A DNA stretch of 64,000 bases from Roseivirga seohaensis (GTDB taxonomy: Bacteria > Bacteroidota > Bacteroidia > Cytophagales > Cyclobacteriaceae), in the NCBI RefSeq assembly GCF_001592945.1, contig NZ_LRPB01000045.1, positions 1 through 64,000 on the forward strand, read 5' to 3'. The notes under the pieces are model-generated. The model worked only from the letters and a program-made list of their open reading frames with translations. It was not told the origin of the DNA and did not search any database. The translations under genes were made by a program, and so were the position numbers. Of this stretch, positions 8,715-17,503 are shown in pieces (positions within the stretch are counted from its first letter, which is position 1; every line of letters starts with the position of its first letter).

Positions 8715-11255
8715 ATGAAACACCTTTCTAAACTAATGCTTTTCTGCATTCTGCTTACTGCCTTTTCATCAGTAGGTAATGCGCAAGCGCCCAAAAAATT
8801 AGATGCCGCAGAAATAAAACAAGCCCTTAATAAACTGGAAGTACTGGGTTCGGTGCTTTACTTGGCGGCTCACCCCGATGACGAAAACACCCGCTTGATT
8901 GCTTACATGGCCAATGAAAAGAACATGCGGACAGCTTATTTAGCCATGACACGTGGAGATGGGGGACAAAACTTAATCGGTACTGAAATTCGTGAGTATT
9001 TAGGGATTATCAGAACCCAAGAGCTTTTGGCGGCCAGAAGAAAGGATGGTGGGGAGCAATTTTTCACCAGAGCGAATGACTTCGGTTTTTCGAAAGATCC
9101 GAACGAAACGCTAAATGTTTGGGATAAAGACGATGCTTTGGCCGATGTGGTTTGGAACATCAGACGCTTTCGTCCAGATATAATCATCACTCGTTTCGAT
9201 ACTACTTTGGTGCCGAGCGGAACCATGCACGGCCATCATACAGCTTCGGCCCGTTTGGCAATGCAAGCCTTTGATTTGGCCAACGATCCTACTAAATACC
9301 CTGAGCAGTTGAAGTATGTTCAGCCATGGCAGCCTAAAACCCTCTATTGGAACGGTTATAATTTTGGTGGAAGAAATGATGGAGAAGAGTTTGACGGTAC
9401 TCCGGGTTATTTCACTATAGATTTTGGAGCGTACAATCCACTTTTAGGGCTTTCTTATGACGAAATATCTTCTTTAGGTCGTAGCGAACATAAATCTCAA
9501 GGATTTGGAAGCACAGGCCGCAGAGGCGAAAGCAAAGAAGTATTGATGTATTGGAAAGGGGAAAAGCCAAAGTCCGATATTTTTGAAGATATAAATACCA
9601 CTTGGTCGAGAGTAAAAGGAGGAGCAGAAATTGGGGCTCTTTTGGAAAAAGCAAATAAGAATTATAGCCTCAGTAATCCTTCCATAATTATTGACGACTT
9701 AATGCAAGCCCGTGAAAAACTGGTGAAGCTTGAAAACGAGTATTGGAAAAAGGTTAAACTAGAAGAGCTTGATTTGGTAATTAAATCTGTACTCGGCCTT
9801 TATTTAGAAGTAGTAGCAGACGAAGAAACCAAAGTTAGCGGAGAGAAGCTTAGAATTAGTGTCGAAGCCATTAACCGTTCTGATGTGATGGTTGCACTCA
9901 ATTCAATTGATTTTCCTGAACTCAATGAGAAAGCCACTATTACACAACCATTGGCCAACAATCAATCTTTTAGAAAGAACTTAGAATTTACCCTGCCGCA
10001 ACTTACAAACTCACAGCCTTATTGGCTTCGCGAAGAAGGAACTGTAGGGATGTATAAAGTAGATGACCAAGCATTGATTGGGCTTGCTCAAAACCCAGAC
10101 ATTTTGAATGCTACGTTTAACTTGACAATTAACGGAAAGCCATATGCTTATGCTACATCTGTAGTATATAAAGAGAATGATAGGGTAGATGGAGAAGTAT
10201 ACCGACCTTTTGTGGTTACGCCACCTGTATTTGTGAACATTGCCGAAAGCGTTTTGGTATTTGCCGATAATTCGGCCAAAGAAGTAAATGTGGTAGTAAA
10301 AGCGGGTACCGATAACGTTTCTGGAAAGGTAAGTTTGGATTTGCCTTCAGGCTGGAAATCTAGTCCAGAAAATTTTGATTTCAACCTAAAAGGAAAGCAG
10401 GAAGAAGCACGGTTCAAGTTTCAGGTGTTGCCTCCAACCACTCAGCAAGAGGGACAGGTAACGGCCAAAGTGACTTACAATGGCAAGTCATATCACCAAG
10501 GTTTGAAGGTGATTGATTACAAGCACATTCCTCGACAAACGATTTTCCCTGAAAGTACAGCCAAAGTGGTACGCCTTAATTTGGAAAGAAAAGGACAGTA
10601 CGTGGGTTATATTATGGGCTCAGGCGATGCCGTACCAGAAAGCTTAACGCAAATCGGTTATACCGTATCTATTCTTGATCCGAATACCATAACTGCAGAA
10701 AGCTTGGCTGATTTTGATGCCGTGATTATTGGCGTGCGTGCTTATAATACTGTAGATAGAATGCCATTTATTCAACCTGATTTAATGGAATATGTAAAGC
10801 AAGGCGGTACCGTAATTGCCCAGTATAACACTAGCATGAGAGACCAGCCAGAGATTGGGCCTTATCCTTTTCAAATTTCAAGAGATAGGGTAACGGTTGA
10901 AGACGCTGAAGTGCGAATACTAGCACCCGACCATCCATTGATTAATGGGCCAAATAAGATTACCGAGAAAGATTTTGAAGGCTGGGTGCAAGAGCGAGGA
11001 CTTTACTTTCCAAACCAATGGGACGATCGGTATACAGCCATTCTTTCTAGTAACGACCCAGGCGATAAACCAAATGATGGCGGTTTGATTGTAGGGCAGT
11101 ATGGCGAAGGCTATTTTGTTTATACCGGTTATTCATGGTTTAGAGAATTACCCGCAGGTGTAGCTGGGGCTTACCGAATTTTTAGTAATATGATTTCGCT
11201 TGGTAACGAAACGCCTAAAAGCACCAAGCTTAACCGAATTGAAAACAAACGCTAA
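8715..11255 (+). CDS. secreted PIG-L family deacetylase, large multidomain form
   Basis: 846 aa with a signal peptide ending near VGNAQA (residue 25). Residues about 40-240 form a PIG-L/LmbE deacetylase domain: AAHPDDE (His53, Asp55, Asp56) and the distal zinc motif HGHH (172-175). The middle is beta-rich, and residues about 640-840 look like a ThuA/GATase-like sheet domain (DAVIIGVRAYNT). PIG-L enzymes release acetate from N-acetyl sugars. With an export signal and a symporter downstream, a role in using extracellular amino sugars or glycoconjugates is plausible but inferred. The stop overlaps the next ATG by one base (TAATG). Confidence 0.88.
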   Translation: MKHLSKLMLFCILLTAFSSVGNAQAPKKLDAAEIKQALNKLEVLGSVLYLAAHPDDENTRLIAYMANEKNMRTAYLAMTRGDGGQNLIGTEIREYLGIIRTQELLAARRKDGGEQFFTRANDFGFSKDPNETLNVWDKDDALADVVWNIRRFRPDIIITRFDTTLVPSGTMHGHHTASARLAMQAFDLANDPTKYPEQLKYVQPWQPKTLYWNGYNFGGRNDGEEFDGTPGYFTIDFGAYNPLLGLSYDEISSLGRSEHKSQGFGSTGRRGESKEVLMYWKGEKPKSDIFEDINTTWSRVKGGAEIGALLEKANKNYSLSNPSIIIDDLMQAREKLVKLENEYWKKVKLEELDLVIKSVLGLYLEVVADEETKVSGEKLRISVEAINRSDVMVALNSIDFPELNEKATITQPLANNQSFRKNLEFTLPQLTNSQPYWLREEGTVGMYKVDDQALIGLAQNPDILNATFNLTINGKPYAYATSVVYKENDRVDGEVYRPFVVTPPVFVNIAESVLVFADNSAKEVNVVVKAGTDNVSGKVSLDLPSGWKSSPENFDFNLKGKQEEARFKFQVLPPTTQQEGQVTAKVTYNGKSYHQGLKVIDYKHIPRQTIFPESTAKVVRLNLERKGQYVGYIMGSGDAVPESLTQIGYTVSILDPNTITAESLADFDAVIIGVRAYNTVDRMPFIQPDLMEYVKQGGTVIAQYNTSMRDQPEIGPYPFQISRDRVTVEDAEVRILAPDHPLINGPNKITEKDFEGWVQERGLYFPNQWDDRYTAILSSNDPGDKPNDGGLIVGQYGEGYFVYTGYSWFRELPAGVAGAYRIFSNMISLGNETPKSTKLNRIENKR

Positions 11256-11395
11256 TGAGTGCGCAAACAGAACAAGAACTGAGGGATGCTAAACCTCCAT
11301 TTTTTAAGAAGTGGTCTGGAATGTACTGGTTACTAATGGGTACATTGGCTGTATTAGTTCTATTGTTTTACTGGTTTACAAAATCATACGAATGA
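11255..11395 (+). CDS. 46-aa single-pass membrane peptide
   Basis: The ATG sits in the stop codon of the PIG-L gene (TAATG) and its own stop overlaps the symporter ATG (ATGA). The peptide is 46 aa: a charged N-terminus (SAQTEQELRDAKPPFFKKW), then one membrane helix (about residues 23-42, YWLLMGTLAVLVLLFYWF) and a short tail. I know no named domain for it. Small hydrophobic partners precede several SSS-type symporters (for example the DUF4212 and YhdT-like subunits), so a symporter accessory subunit is the best guess. It is too short for a routine gene caller. Confidence 0.78.
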   Translation: MSAQTEQELRDAKPPFFKKWSGMYWLLMGTLAVLVLLFYWFTKSYE

Positions 11396-13113
11396 GTTGG
11401 ATCGACTGGGCAGTGCTTTTCGGCACACTGATTTCCATTGTAGTTTATGGGGTTTGGAAAACCCGAGGCAATAAGGATATTGATAGTTATTTACGTGGTG
11501 GAGACGATGTGAAATGGTGGGCCATTGGGCTTTCCATTATGGCAACCCAAGCCAGTGCCATCACTTTCCTTTCTACTCCTGGCCAAGCTTATACCGAGGG
11601 TATGGGGTTCGTACAGTTCTATTTTGGTCTTCCAGTGGCCATGATTATCATTTCGGTGTTCTTTTTGCCGATTTACTATAGGCTGAAAGTTTATACTGCT
11701 TACGAATATCTGGAAACACGTTTCGATGTAAAAACCCGAATGCTCGCGGCTTTTATCTTCTTAGTGCAACGTGGTCTTGCAGCCGGAATAACAATCTATG
11801 CACCTTCAATTATACTTTCATCGCTGTTGGATTGGGATTTAAGAGCGACCAATATCGTAATAGGCGTTTTAGTAATTATTTATACCGTATCTGGCGGAAC
11901 AAAAGCTGTGACACAAACCCAAAAAACGCAAATGGCGGTAATGATGGGCGGAATGATCCTCGCTGGTGTATTGGTGTTAAACGCATTACCTACTGGTGTG
12001 AATATGAACGATGCACTCAATGTGGCTGGTAAAATGGGTAAACTCAATGTTGTTGACTTTACATTTGACCTAAAAAATAAGTATAGTTTTTGGTCAGGAA
12101 TGACTGGTGCGGTTTTTCTCTTCTTGTCTTATTTTGGAACGGATCAATCTCAGGTACAACGGTATTTATCTGGAAAAACCTTATCTGAGAGTCGCTTAGG
12201 GCTGATGATGAACGGTCTTCTTAAAGTGCCAATGCAGTTTATCATTCTCTTTATAGGGGTAATGGTGTTTGTGTTTTATCAATATAATCAACCACCAATA
12301 TTTTTTAATGAAACGCTGAAGGAGCAAGTTTATGAAACTGATAGGGCTGATGATTTCCGGGCGTATGAAGATGAATACTCAGAAATATTTACAGAAAAAC
12401 TCACCGCAGTTGAGGGACTTAATGAAGCGGTAAGAACTGGTAACGAAAAAGCCATAGAAGAAGCAAAAATAGCATTGAATGCACTACAAGCTAAATCTGA
12501 TGAAGTAAGGAGTAGGGCGATTATACTCGTTGGAGAAGCTGTTGAAGGATCAGAAACTAAGGATACGGATTATATTTTCATGGATTTCGTTCAGAAAAAC
12601 ATGCCTGTTGGTATCGTGGGCTTACTATTTGCGGTCATCTTTTCAGCAGCCATGTCTTCTACATCGTCTGAATTGAATGCGCTGGGGAGTACAACCACCA
12701 TAGACTTTTATAAGCGATCAGTAAAAAAAGACGGTAATGATAATCATTACCTGAGGTATTCAAAACTGTTTACACTTGGTTGGGGAATACTCGCAATTAT
12801 TGTAGCATCTACTTTATCTCTTTTTGACAACCTGATAGAAGCAGTGAATTTGATTGGTTCTTTATTCTACCCAACTGTTTTGGGTATTTTCGTAGTAGCT
12901 TTCTTCTTTAAAAATATTAGAAGCAATGCGGTATTTATGGGTGCAATACTAAGCCAAGCCGTGATTATATTGGTACACTACTTAAATGTTATAGGTGAAG
13001 CTGGAGCTTTCACCATGGGCTTTTTATGGTACAATGCCCTGGGTTGTATTTTGGTGGTTTTATTCAGTTATTTTTTCAATTTAGTTAAGCCTGAGAAGCC
13101 ATCGGTAGCGTAA
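11392..13113 (+). CDS. sodium:solute symporter (SSS family)
   Basis: 573 aa from the ATG at 11392. A longer frame back to a GTG at 11311 only translates the other frame of the 46-aa gene and should be ignored. It is a polytopic SSS carrier: DIDSYLRGGDDVKWWAIGLSIMATQASAITFLSTPGQAY is the typical helix-1/2 region, followed by more than 10 helices. A soluble insert of about 90 residues, rich in Glu and Lys (about 305-395), comes before the AAMSSTSSELNALGS helix; this insert is common in Bacteroidota members. It is translationally coupled to the two upstream genes. The solute is unknown. The last 29 bases overlap a convergent gene. Confidence 0.9.
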   Translation: MSWIDWAVLFGTLISIVVYGVWKTRGNKDIDSYLRGGDDVKWWAIGLSIMATQASAITFLSTPGQAYTEGMGFVQFYFGLPVAMIIISVFFLPIYYRLKVYTAYEYLETRFDVKTRMLAAFIFLVQRGLAAGITIYAPSIILSSLLDWDLRATNIVIGVLVIIYTVSGGTKAVTQTQKTQMAVMMGGMILAGVLVLNALPTGVNMNDALNVAGKMGKLNVVDFTFDLKNKYSFWSGMTGAVFLFLSYFGTDQSQVQRYLSGKTLSESRLGLMMNGLLKVPMQFIILFIGVMVFVFYQYNQPPIFFNETLKEQVYETDRADDFRAYEDEYSEIFTEKLTAVEGLNEAVRTGNEKAIEEAKIALNALQAKSDEVRSRAIILVGEAVEGSETKDTDYIFMDFVQKNMPVGIVGLLFAVIFSAAMSSTSSELNALGSTTTIDFYKRSVKKDGNDNHYLRYSKLFTLGWGILAIIVASTLSLFDNLIEAVNLIGSLFYPTVLGIFVVAFFFKNIRSNAVFMGAILSQAVIILVHYLNVIGEAGAFTMGFLWYNALGCILVVLFSYFFNLVKPEKPSVA

Positions 13114-13924
13114 GTTCACGACATTCTTCCTGAACTTTTTTATGTTTTCTTTTATCGATAAGATCGAGTGCTTCGTCAGAGTCTAAAAGCTGTTGGCAAA
13201 GCACGATGTCTTCTTTTAAAAGCAATTGCTTTTCCGCCTTTGTAAGCGAAACCAAGCAACTAATAGGGTAAAGGCCTGAGATTTCAATTCGATCCTTTAG
13301 GCTTCCTTTAGAAGGGTAATTCCATGCCATAATTCTAAGGCCGCTGCATTCTGCATATTGTATAGCATCTGAGGTGAAATTGGTATTGTCGACAATCCAC
13401 CCTGTAAATTTCTTATTTGGGAATTTAGGTTGGTAATTGGCAATAAGGTCATTCATCCTAGAATGCACGTACAATGCAATTTTTACATCTGATTTATAAC
13501 CAGGGTTGCTGTGGTACTTACATTCCATAAAGTGTATTTCAGTATCATTTTCGGCCCTAACATCCACTTCGTGTGTTACACATTTTCCTTTTAATGTAAT
13601 TCCTGATTCTACTTTATAGCCTTGATATTCAAATAAATGAGCAATAAAAGCTTCGAACGGATAACCAGAAGGCCCTAACTCAAGAATTGCTTTTTTAAGT
13701 TTATATCGGCCAGCCAAGGCATTAGAAGACTTTCTGAGAATGCTATAAGCCCTTTTATAAATTTCCTTGGTGGAAATTCCTTCAAATAAACAACTGAGTA
13801 CTTCTTTGGTGATTTTTTCAATAAGCTCTGGACTTGCTCCAGATTTGAATAGTGAGTTTTCTAGTTTCTCAATTTCAAATGGAACCAGATCGCCAGAGTA
13901 TTTCTTAACAAGGATAGTATTCAT
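13085..13924 (-). CDS. ATP-cone plus PD-(D/E)xK nuclease-like protein
   Basis: 279 aa. Residues 1-85 look like an ATP-cone (VKKYSGDLVPFEIEKLENSL), the nucleotide-sensing module of ribonucleotide reductases and NrdR. Residues about 86-215 look like an Mrr-type restriction endonuclease fold, with FEAFIAHLFEYQGY, Asp121 in HEVDVRAE and Glu134-x-Lys136 in MECKY, which fits a D...ExK active site. This domain pair is known in bacteria; its biological target is not. A C-terminal helical tail follows. ATG start. Its 3' end overlaps the symporter gene by 29 bases on the opposite strand. Confidence 0.82.
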   Translation of the reverse strand: MNTILVKKYSGDLVPFEIEKLENSLFKSGASPELIEKITKEVLSCLFEGISTKEIYKRAYSILRKSSNALAGRYKLKKAILELGPSGYPFEAFIAHLFEYQGYKVESGITLKGKCVTHEVDVRAENDTEIHFMECKYHSNPGYKSDVKIALYVHSRMNDLIANYQPKFPNKKFTGWIVDNTNFTSDAIQYAECSGLRIMAWNYPSKGSLKDRIEISGLYPISCLVSLTKAEKQLLLKEDIVLCQQLLDSDEALDLIDKRKHKKVQEECRELTLPMASQA

Positions 13925-13971
13925 TCAGTTAATGTTACGTATTGAAAACAAAACTTATGTAATTTGAAGCT

Positions 13972-15348
13972 GTGTACGCCATAGTCGATATAGAAACCAC
14001 GGGCAGTTCTGCCAATTACGGAAAAATCACCGAAGTAGCCATTCTAATTCATGATGGAAAGCGTGTGGTAGACGAATATCAAACGCTTTTGAATCCTGAG
14101 CGGGTAATTCCAATGAATATTACTGCGCTAACGGGCATTTCGAATGAGATGGTAAAAGATGAACCTCGATTCTTTGAAGTGGCCAAAGAAATTTATCAAA
14201 TGTTGGAGGGAAATATCTTTGTAGCGCACAATGTCAATTTTGATTATTCATTCCTTAAAAATGAATTTCAACAACTTGGTGGCACTTTAAACTTAAAAAA
14301 ACTCTGTACGGTTCGGCTTTCTCGTAAGGTATTTCCAGGGTTGAAATCCTATAGTTTAGGCAATCTCTGCGATCATTTTGGTATAGCAAACCATGCACGC
14401 CATAGGGCAATGGGTGATGCTAGAGCAACTGTTGAATTGCTTGATTTGATTATTCAGAATGATGAAAATCACATTGCTAACTTCTTAAAGAAAGATTCTC
14501 AAGAAGGCTTTTTGCCACCTCATTTACCTAAAGCTGCTTTCGATGCTTTGCCAGAGTTTACTGGCGTATATTACTTTCACGATGCCCACGGTGAGATCAT
14601 TTATGTAGGAAAGGCCAACAACATTAAGAAGCGTGTTAAAGGCCATTTTTCGAATACCGATGTAGTGTACAAACAAGGATTGAAGGATAAGCTCTACGAT
14701 ATATCATATGAAGAATGCGGAGATGAAATGATCGCTTTTTTATTTGAGTCTTCAGAAATCAAAAAGCATTTTCCGATTTACAACAAGGCCCAAAAACTCT
14801 CCAATGCTAAATACGGCCTCTATCATTATCAAGATGGAAAGGGCTTCGATCGATTGTCAATTGGAAAGAAAATGAAAGGCACCTTGCCTTTAATAGGTTT
14901 TACTTCTTTCGATCGCGCTCGTGATTATTTGATTGAACTGGTAAAGAAGTTTGAACTCGATCCTGAATTGTGCAGTCTGCCTGCATCTATGATGATGTAT
15001 TTTGGCTATACAATTAAAACAGGCGGAGAAGGAGCGACAGAGCAGCGCGAAAGATTCAAAAAAGCCATTCAGAGTATTAAAGAAAACTCTCAGTCGTTTT
15101 GTTTGCTGGGGCAGGGAAGAACCCTCACTGAAAAGTCTGTAGTATTGGTTGAAAACGGAAAGTATTTGGGCTTTGGCTTTTTTGAAAACGATATGGCTTT
15201 TGATAGTATTGAGGATGTAAAGGCTATTATTACCAGGTACCCCGATACGCCCGATATCCAACGTATTATAAATCAGTATTATACAAAACGAAAAGTGATT
15301 CAATTTGCTACTCAAGTTCAAGAGCCTAATTATGGTCTTTTTGCTTAA
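13972..15348 (+). CDS. 3'-5' exonuclease fused to a GIY-YIG endonuclease
   Basis: 458 aa. Residues 1-165 are a DEDD exonuclease like the DNA polymerase III epsilon subunit: VDIETTG, HNVNFDYSFL, HRAMGDARATVEL. Residues about 195-285 are a UvrC-type GIY-YIG nuclease: GVYYFHDAHGEIIYVGKANNIKKRV, with Arg and Glu further on. The C-terminal third (about 290-458) has no domain I recognise. The architecture matches Cho/UvrC-like fusions thought to act in excision repair. It starts with GTG; a TAATTTG box 5 bases upstream resembles a promoter. It is divergent from the ATP-cone nuclease across 47 bases. Confidence 0.9.
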   Translation: MYAIVDIETTGSSANYGKITEVAILIHDGKRVVDEYQTLLNPERVIPMNITALTGISNEMVKDEPRFFEVAKEIYQMLEGNIFVAHNVNFDYSFLKNEFQQLGGTLNLKKLCTVRLSRKVFPGLKSYSLGNLCDHFGIANHARHRAMGDARATVELLDLIIQNDENHIANFLKKDSQEGFLPPHLPKAAFDALPEFTGVYYFHDAHGEIIYVGKANNIKKRVKGHFSNTDVVYKQGLKDKLYDISYEECGDEMIAFLFESSEIKKHFPIYNKAQKLSNAKYGLYHYQDGKGFDRLSIGKKMKGTLPLIGFTSFDRARDYLIELVKKFELDPELCSLPASMMMYFGYTIKTGGEGATEQRERFKKAIQSIKENSQSFCLLGQGRTLTEKSVVLVENGKYLGFGFFENDMAFDSIEDVKAIITRYPDTPDIQRIINQYYTKRKVIQFATQVQEPNYGLFA

Positions 15349-15554
15349 GACTATTAATACGAACTATTCGTTATTCATTTCATAAGATTCCATCACTCAA
15401 TATCCCTTGTTTTGGGTATGGAAAAAAACTTTTAACAATTTACCTTGAGCAAGGTTAAACCGTTAAAATAATTGTTTCATCAATTGAAAGGATTACGAAA
15501 CAAATTGATGAGATAATCGCTTAAATAAGTATAGAATTCTCAAACTATAATACG

Positions 15555-15749
15555 ATGAAAAAGACTAAAGAAATTCGAGGTAAACTATTGAAATACGCTG
15601 AAGGTAAACTACATGAATCTCAGGAGAAATCTGGGCGTATTATTAAGTATGTTAATGATGTGAGTACTGTGGGTAAAGAGCTATTTTATTCTAGTGTGCT
15701 AATGGCCGGCCACAAGTACTTAAAAGTGGAACAAGAAGGACAAGCATAG
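15555..15749 (+). CDS. 64-aa basic hypothetical protein
   Basis: A 64-aa ORF with ATG, rich in Lys and Glu, predicted helical, with no signal peptide. No family recognised. It is flanked by non-coding DNA and followed about 55 bases later by a strong hairpin terminator, which supports a real transcription unit. Upstream (15435-15530) there are short inverted repeats (ACCTTG/CAAGGT and TCATCAATT/AATTGATGA) that could be regulatory. It may be a real small protein or a chance ORF. Confidence 0.5.
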   Translation: MKKTKEIRGKLLKYAEGKLHESQEKSGRIIKYVNDVSTVGKELFYSSVLMAGHKYLKVEQEGQA

Positions 15750-15804
15750 CCTAAGAAATCCTTACTTCTTACGTAAGATTTTAGAATCCTTTTTATGGAT
15801 TTCG

Positions 15805-15828
15805 ATTCCCGATATGGGAATTTTTTTT
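15805..15828 (+). terminator. rho-independent terminator
   Basis: ATTCCC-GATAT-GGGAAT stem-loop followed by eight T. It ends the 64-aa ORF's unit and insulates the downstream gene. A second small hairpin (AATCC/GGATT) lies just before it. Confidence 0.8.
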
Positions 15829-15862
15829 AGCAAAAATTACTTAAAATCTATTTTTGGCGATC

Positions 15863-15878
15863 TGGTAGGGCATTTGCG
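15863..15878 (+). promoter_or_regulatory. candidate sigma-54 (-24/-12) promoter
   Basis: TGG-TAGGGCATT-TTGCG has GG and GC at exactly the -24/-12 spacing (10 bases between) and TTGC at -12. Transcription would start near 15889, about 17-29 bases before the possible starts of the methyltransferase-like gene. Eight of eleven consensus positions match by my count. A chance match cannot be excluded. Confidence 0.35.
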
Positions 15879-15905
15879 TACGTTAGTGTAATAAACGCAA
15901 GCGCT

Positions 15906-16817
15906 GTGAAAGATAGAATGAATATGGAAGGATTAATGGTTTGTCCGTTTACAAAAAAGTCGTTAAGACTAATGACGGAAAAGGAGCTTATTTCATTAAA
16001 TACTCAAATTAAACATGGCGATTTATTCTTCTACCCTGGAGCACCTGTAAATATTGAAGTAAAGGCAGCTTTGGTTACCTCTCATCTAACTCATATTTAC
16101 CCCATAATTGATAACATAAGTTATTTACAACGTAGAACAGCTATTGTTTCAAAAAACAGAACGGCCAATCATCTTAAAAGAGTACCTCAAGAAGAAATTG
16201 ATCAATTTTATAGAGACTATGGATTTGGAGAAGGCAATGCGATTGAAAAGCCTACCAAAGAGCTTAAGAGTAACCCAATAAGTCAGGAAAAAGTAACTCA
16301 GTTAGCACGACTACTTCCTAAAGGAGGAGAGTACTTTATGAGCGTGGTAACCCACGATGTTGATTCTATTCACAACCTAACTTATGGGCGTTCATTCAAA
16401 TACTATTTTCATATGGACTTTTCATTGTCAAGGTTGATGGCAATAAAAGACGAACTACCAGGAGAAACCATTTTAGTGTTGGGCGATGTAGATCACTTGC
16501 CTTTTGATAATAATTCTGTAGACGCCTTATTCTCATTTGATTACATCAATAACTATGATAAGGAAGTTCAAGAAATGGCATACGAGGAGTTGAAAAGGTG
16601 CCTAAAACCTGATGGCGTTTCAATCATGCTTTATGATAATTCAAAACCCATGCATGCAAGCAGCCAACTTAAATCTGATCAGCGATCAAAAAGAGCTTTG
16701 GGCGTAATTGCTCCGTGGAAAAAGATAAAGCTTCCTAATATCTTCTTTTACCCCATCCATAAAGAAGGAGATGCCCCACAAAGTATGGGTTTCTTTAGCC
16801 AAAGTATCGCCTGGTAG
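15906..16817 (+). CDS. methyltransferase-like protein with degenerate SAM site
   Basis: 303 aa from the GTG at 15906; ATGs at 15918 and 15924 are equally possible starts. The N-terminal 70 residues resemble a Trm112-like segment (MVCPFTKKSLRL ... THIYPIIDNISYL), but with one Cys, so no zinc knuckle. The C-terminal half keeps the later motifs of a class I methyltransferase (VLGDVDHLPFDNNSVDALFSFDYINNY and YEELKRCLKPDGVSIML). The glycine-rich SAM loop normally before them is not recognisable (YFMSVVTHDVDSIHNLTYG). It may have lost catalysis or use another cofactor mode. Upstream are a terminator and a candidate sigma-54 promoter, so it is probably transcribed alone. Confidence 0.65.
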   Translation: MKDRMNMEGLMVCPFTKKSLRLMTEKELISLNTQIKHGDLFFYPGAPVNIEVKAALVTSHLTHIYPIIDNISYLQRRTAIVSKNRTANHLKRVPQEEIDQFYRDYGFGEGNAIEKPTKELKSNPISQEKVTQLARLLPKGGEYFMSVVTHDVDSIHNLTYGRSFKYYFHMDFSLSRLMAIKDELPGETILVLGDVDHLPFDNNSVDALFSFDYINNYDKEVQEMAYEELKRCLKPDGVSIMLYDNSKPMHASSQLKSDQRSKRALGVIAPWKKIKLPNIFFYPIHKEGDAPQSMGFFSQSIAW

Positions 16818-16894
16818 ACCTTTTGTGTAATTCTTGTCAATCCAGTCAAACTATTTTTACGTTTATCAAGTTGGGAAGAAAAAAAGATAGTGAT

Positions 16895-17440
16895 ATGAAA
16901 ACTAAGGTACTACTGATTAGCGGATTAATGATCTTACTTGTAGCAAGTGTTATGACGGTCAGGGGCGAGGAAGACGAACTGTCTGGAGTGGCTTTTGAGC
17001 AAGAAAAACCAAAATACGAGATTCAGTTAACAGAGAAGGAGTGGAGAGAAAGATTAACACCCTTGCAATATGCGGTATTAAGAGAACAAGCTACTGAAAC
17101 CATGTTTTCTGGCAAATACAATAAGTTTTATGAAAAAGGAACTTATTACTCTGCAGCTAGCTTACAGCCTATTTTTAGCTCAGAAACCAAATATGATTCA
17201 AAATCAGGCTGGCCAAGTTTTTGGAAACCAATTTCTGATGATGCCATTAAATTGGTGAAAGACACAAGCGAAGGAATGGTGCGCTGGGAAGTTGTAGATA
17301 GTAAAAGTGGATCTCATTTAGGCCATGTATTCGAAGACGGCCCTGCGCCAACAGGTTTGCGCTATTGCTTAAATTCAGCAGCTCTAATCTTTGTTCCAGA
17401 AGGCGGAACGCCTCCAAAGTTTAAAAAAGACAATAAGTAG
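16895..17440 (+). CDS. msrB: exported peptide-methionine (R)-S-oxide reductase
   Basis: 181 aa from the ATG at 16895; an upstream TTG extension to 16823 has no support. A signal peptide or anchor (MKTKVLLISGLMILLVASVM) directs it outside the cytoplasm. It reduces methionine-R-sulfoxide in proteins. MsrB marks are SGWPSFWKPI (104-113), HLGHVFEDGPAPTGLRYCLNS and catalytic Cys158. Both zinc CxxC pairs of classic MsrB are replaced (YYSAAS, SKSGS), and Cys158 is the only cysteine. It is therefore a zinc-free, single-cysteine form needing an external reductant. A strong terminator follows. MsrA, also exported, lies two genes downstream. Confidence 0.92.
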   Translation: MKTKVLLISGLMILLVASVMTVRGEEDELSGVAFEQEKPKYEIQLTEKEWRERLTPLQYAVLREQATETMFSGKYNKFYEKGTYYSAASLQPIFSSETKYDSKSGWPSFWKPISDDAIKLVKDTSEGMVRWEVVDSKSGSHLGHVFEDGPAPTGLRYCLNSAALIFVPEGGTPPKFKKDNK

Positions 17441-17470
17441 TTTACCAACCGCAAATAATTATTTAACATT

Positions 17471-17494
17471 GGCCTGTTTAATACAGGCCTTTTT
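17471..17494 (+). terminator. rho-independent terminator of msrB
   Basis: GGCCTGT-TTAAT-ACAGGCC perfect 7-bp stem followed by TTTTT. It ends only 9 bases before the ATG of the next gene, so that gene needs a promoter inside or beyond the hairpin, or read-through. Confidence 0.88.
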
Positions 17495-17503
17495 ATTTAT
17501 ACC

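Noticed and set aside
11311-11391. N-terminal extension of the symporter
   Set aside because: It begins at GTG and reads through the 46-aa gene in another frame; the ATG at 11392 overlaps the upstream stop as ATGA.
13085-15348. a complete novel defence system from the two nuclease genes
   Set aside because: The genes are divergent rather than an operon, both domain sets are known, and no defence partner genes flank them.
15349-15554. regulatory RNA upstream of the 64-aa ORF
   Set aside because: Only short inverted repeats (ACCTTG/CAAGGT); no recognisable RNA family.
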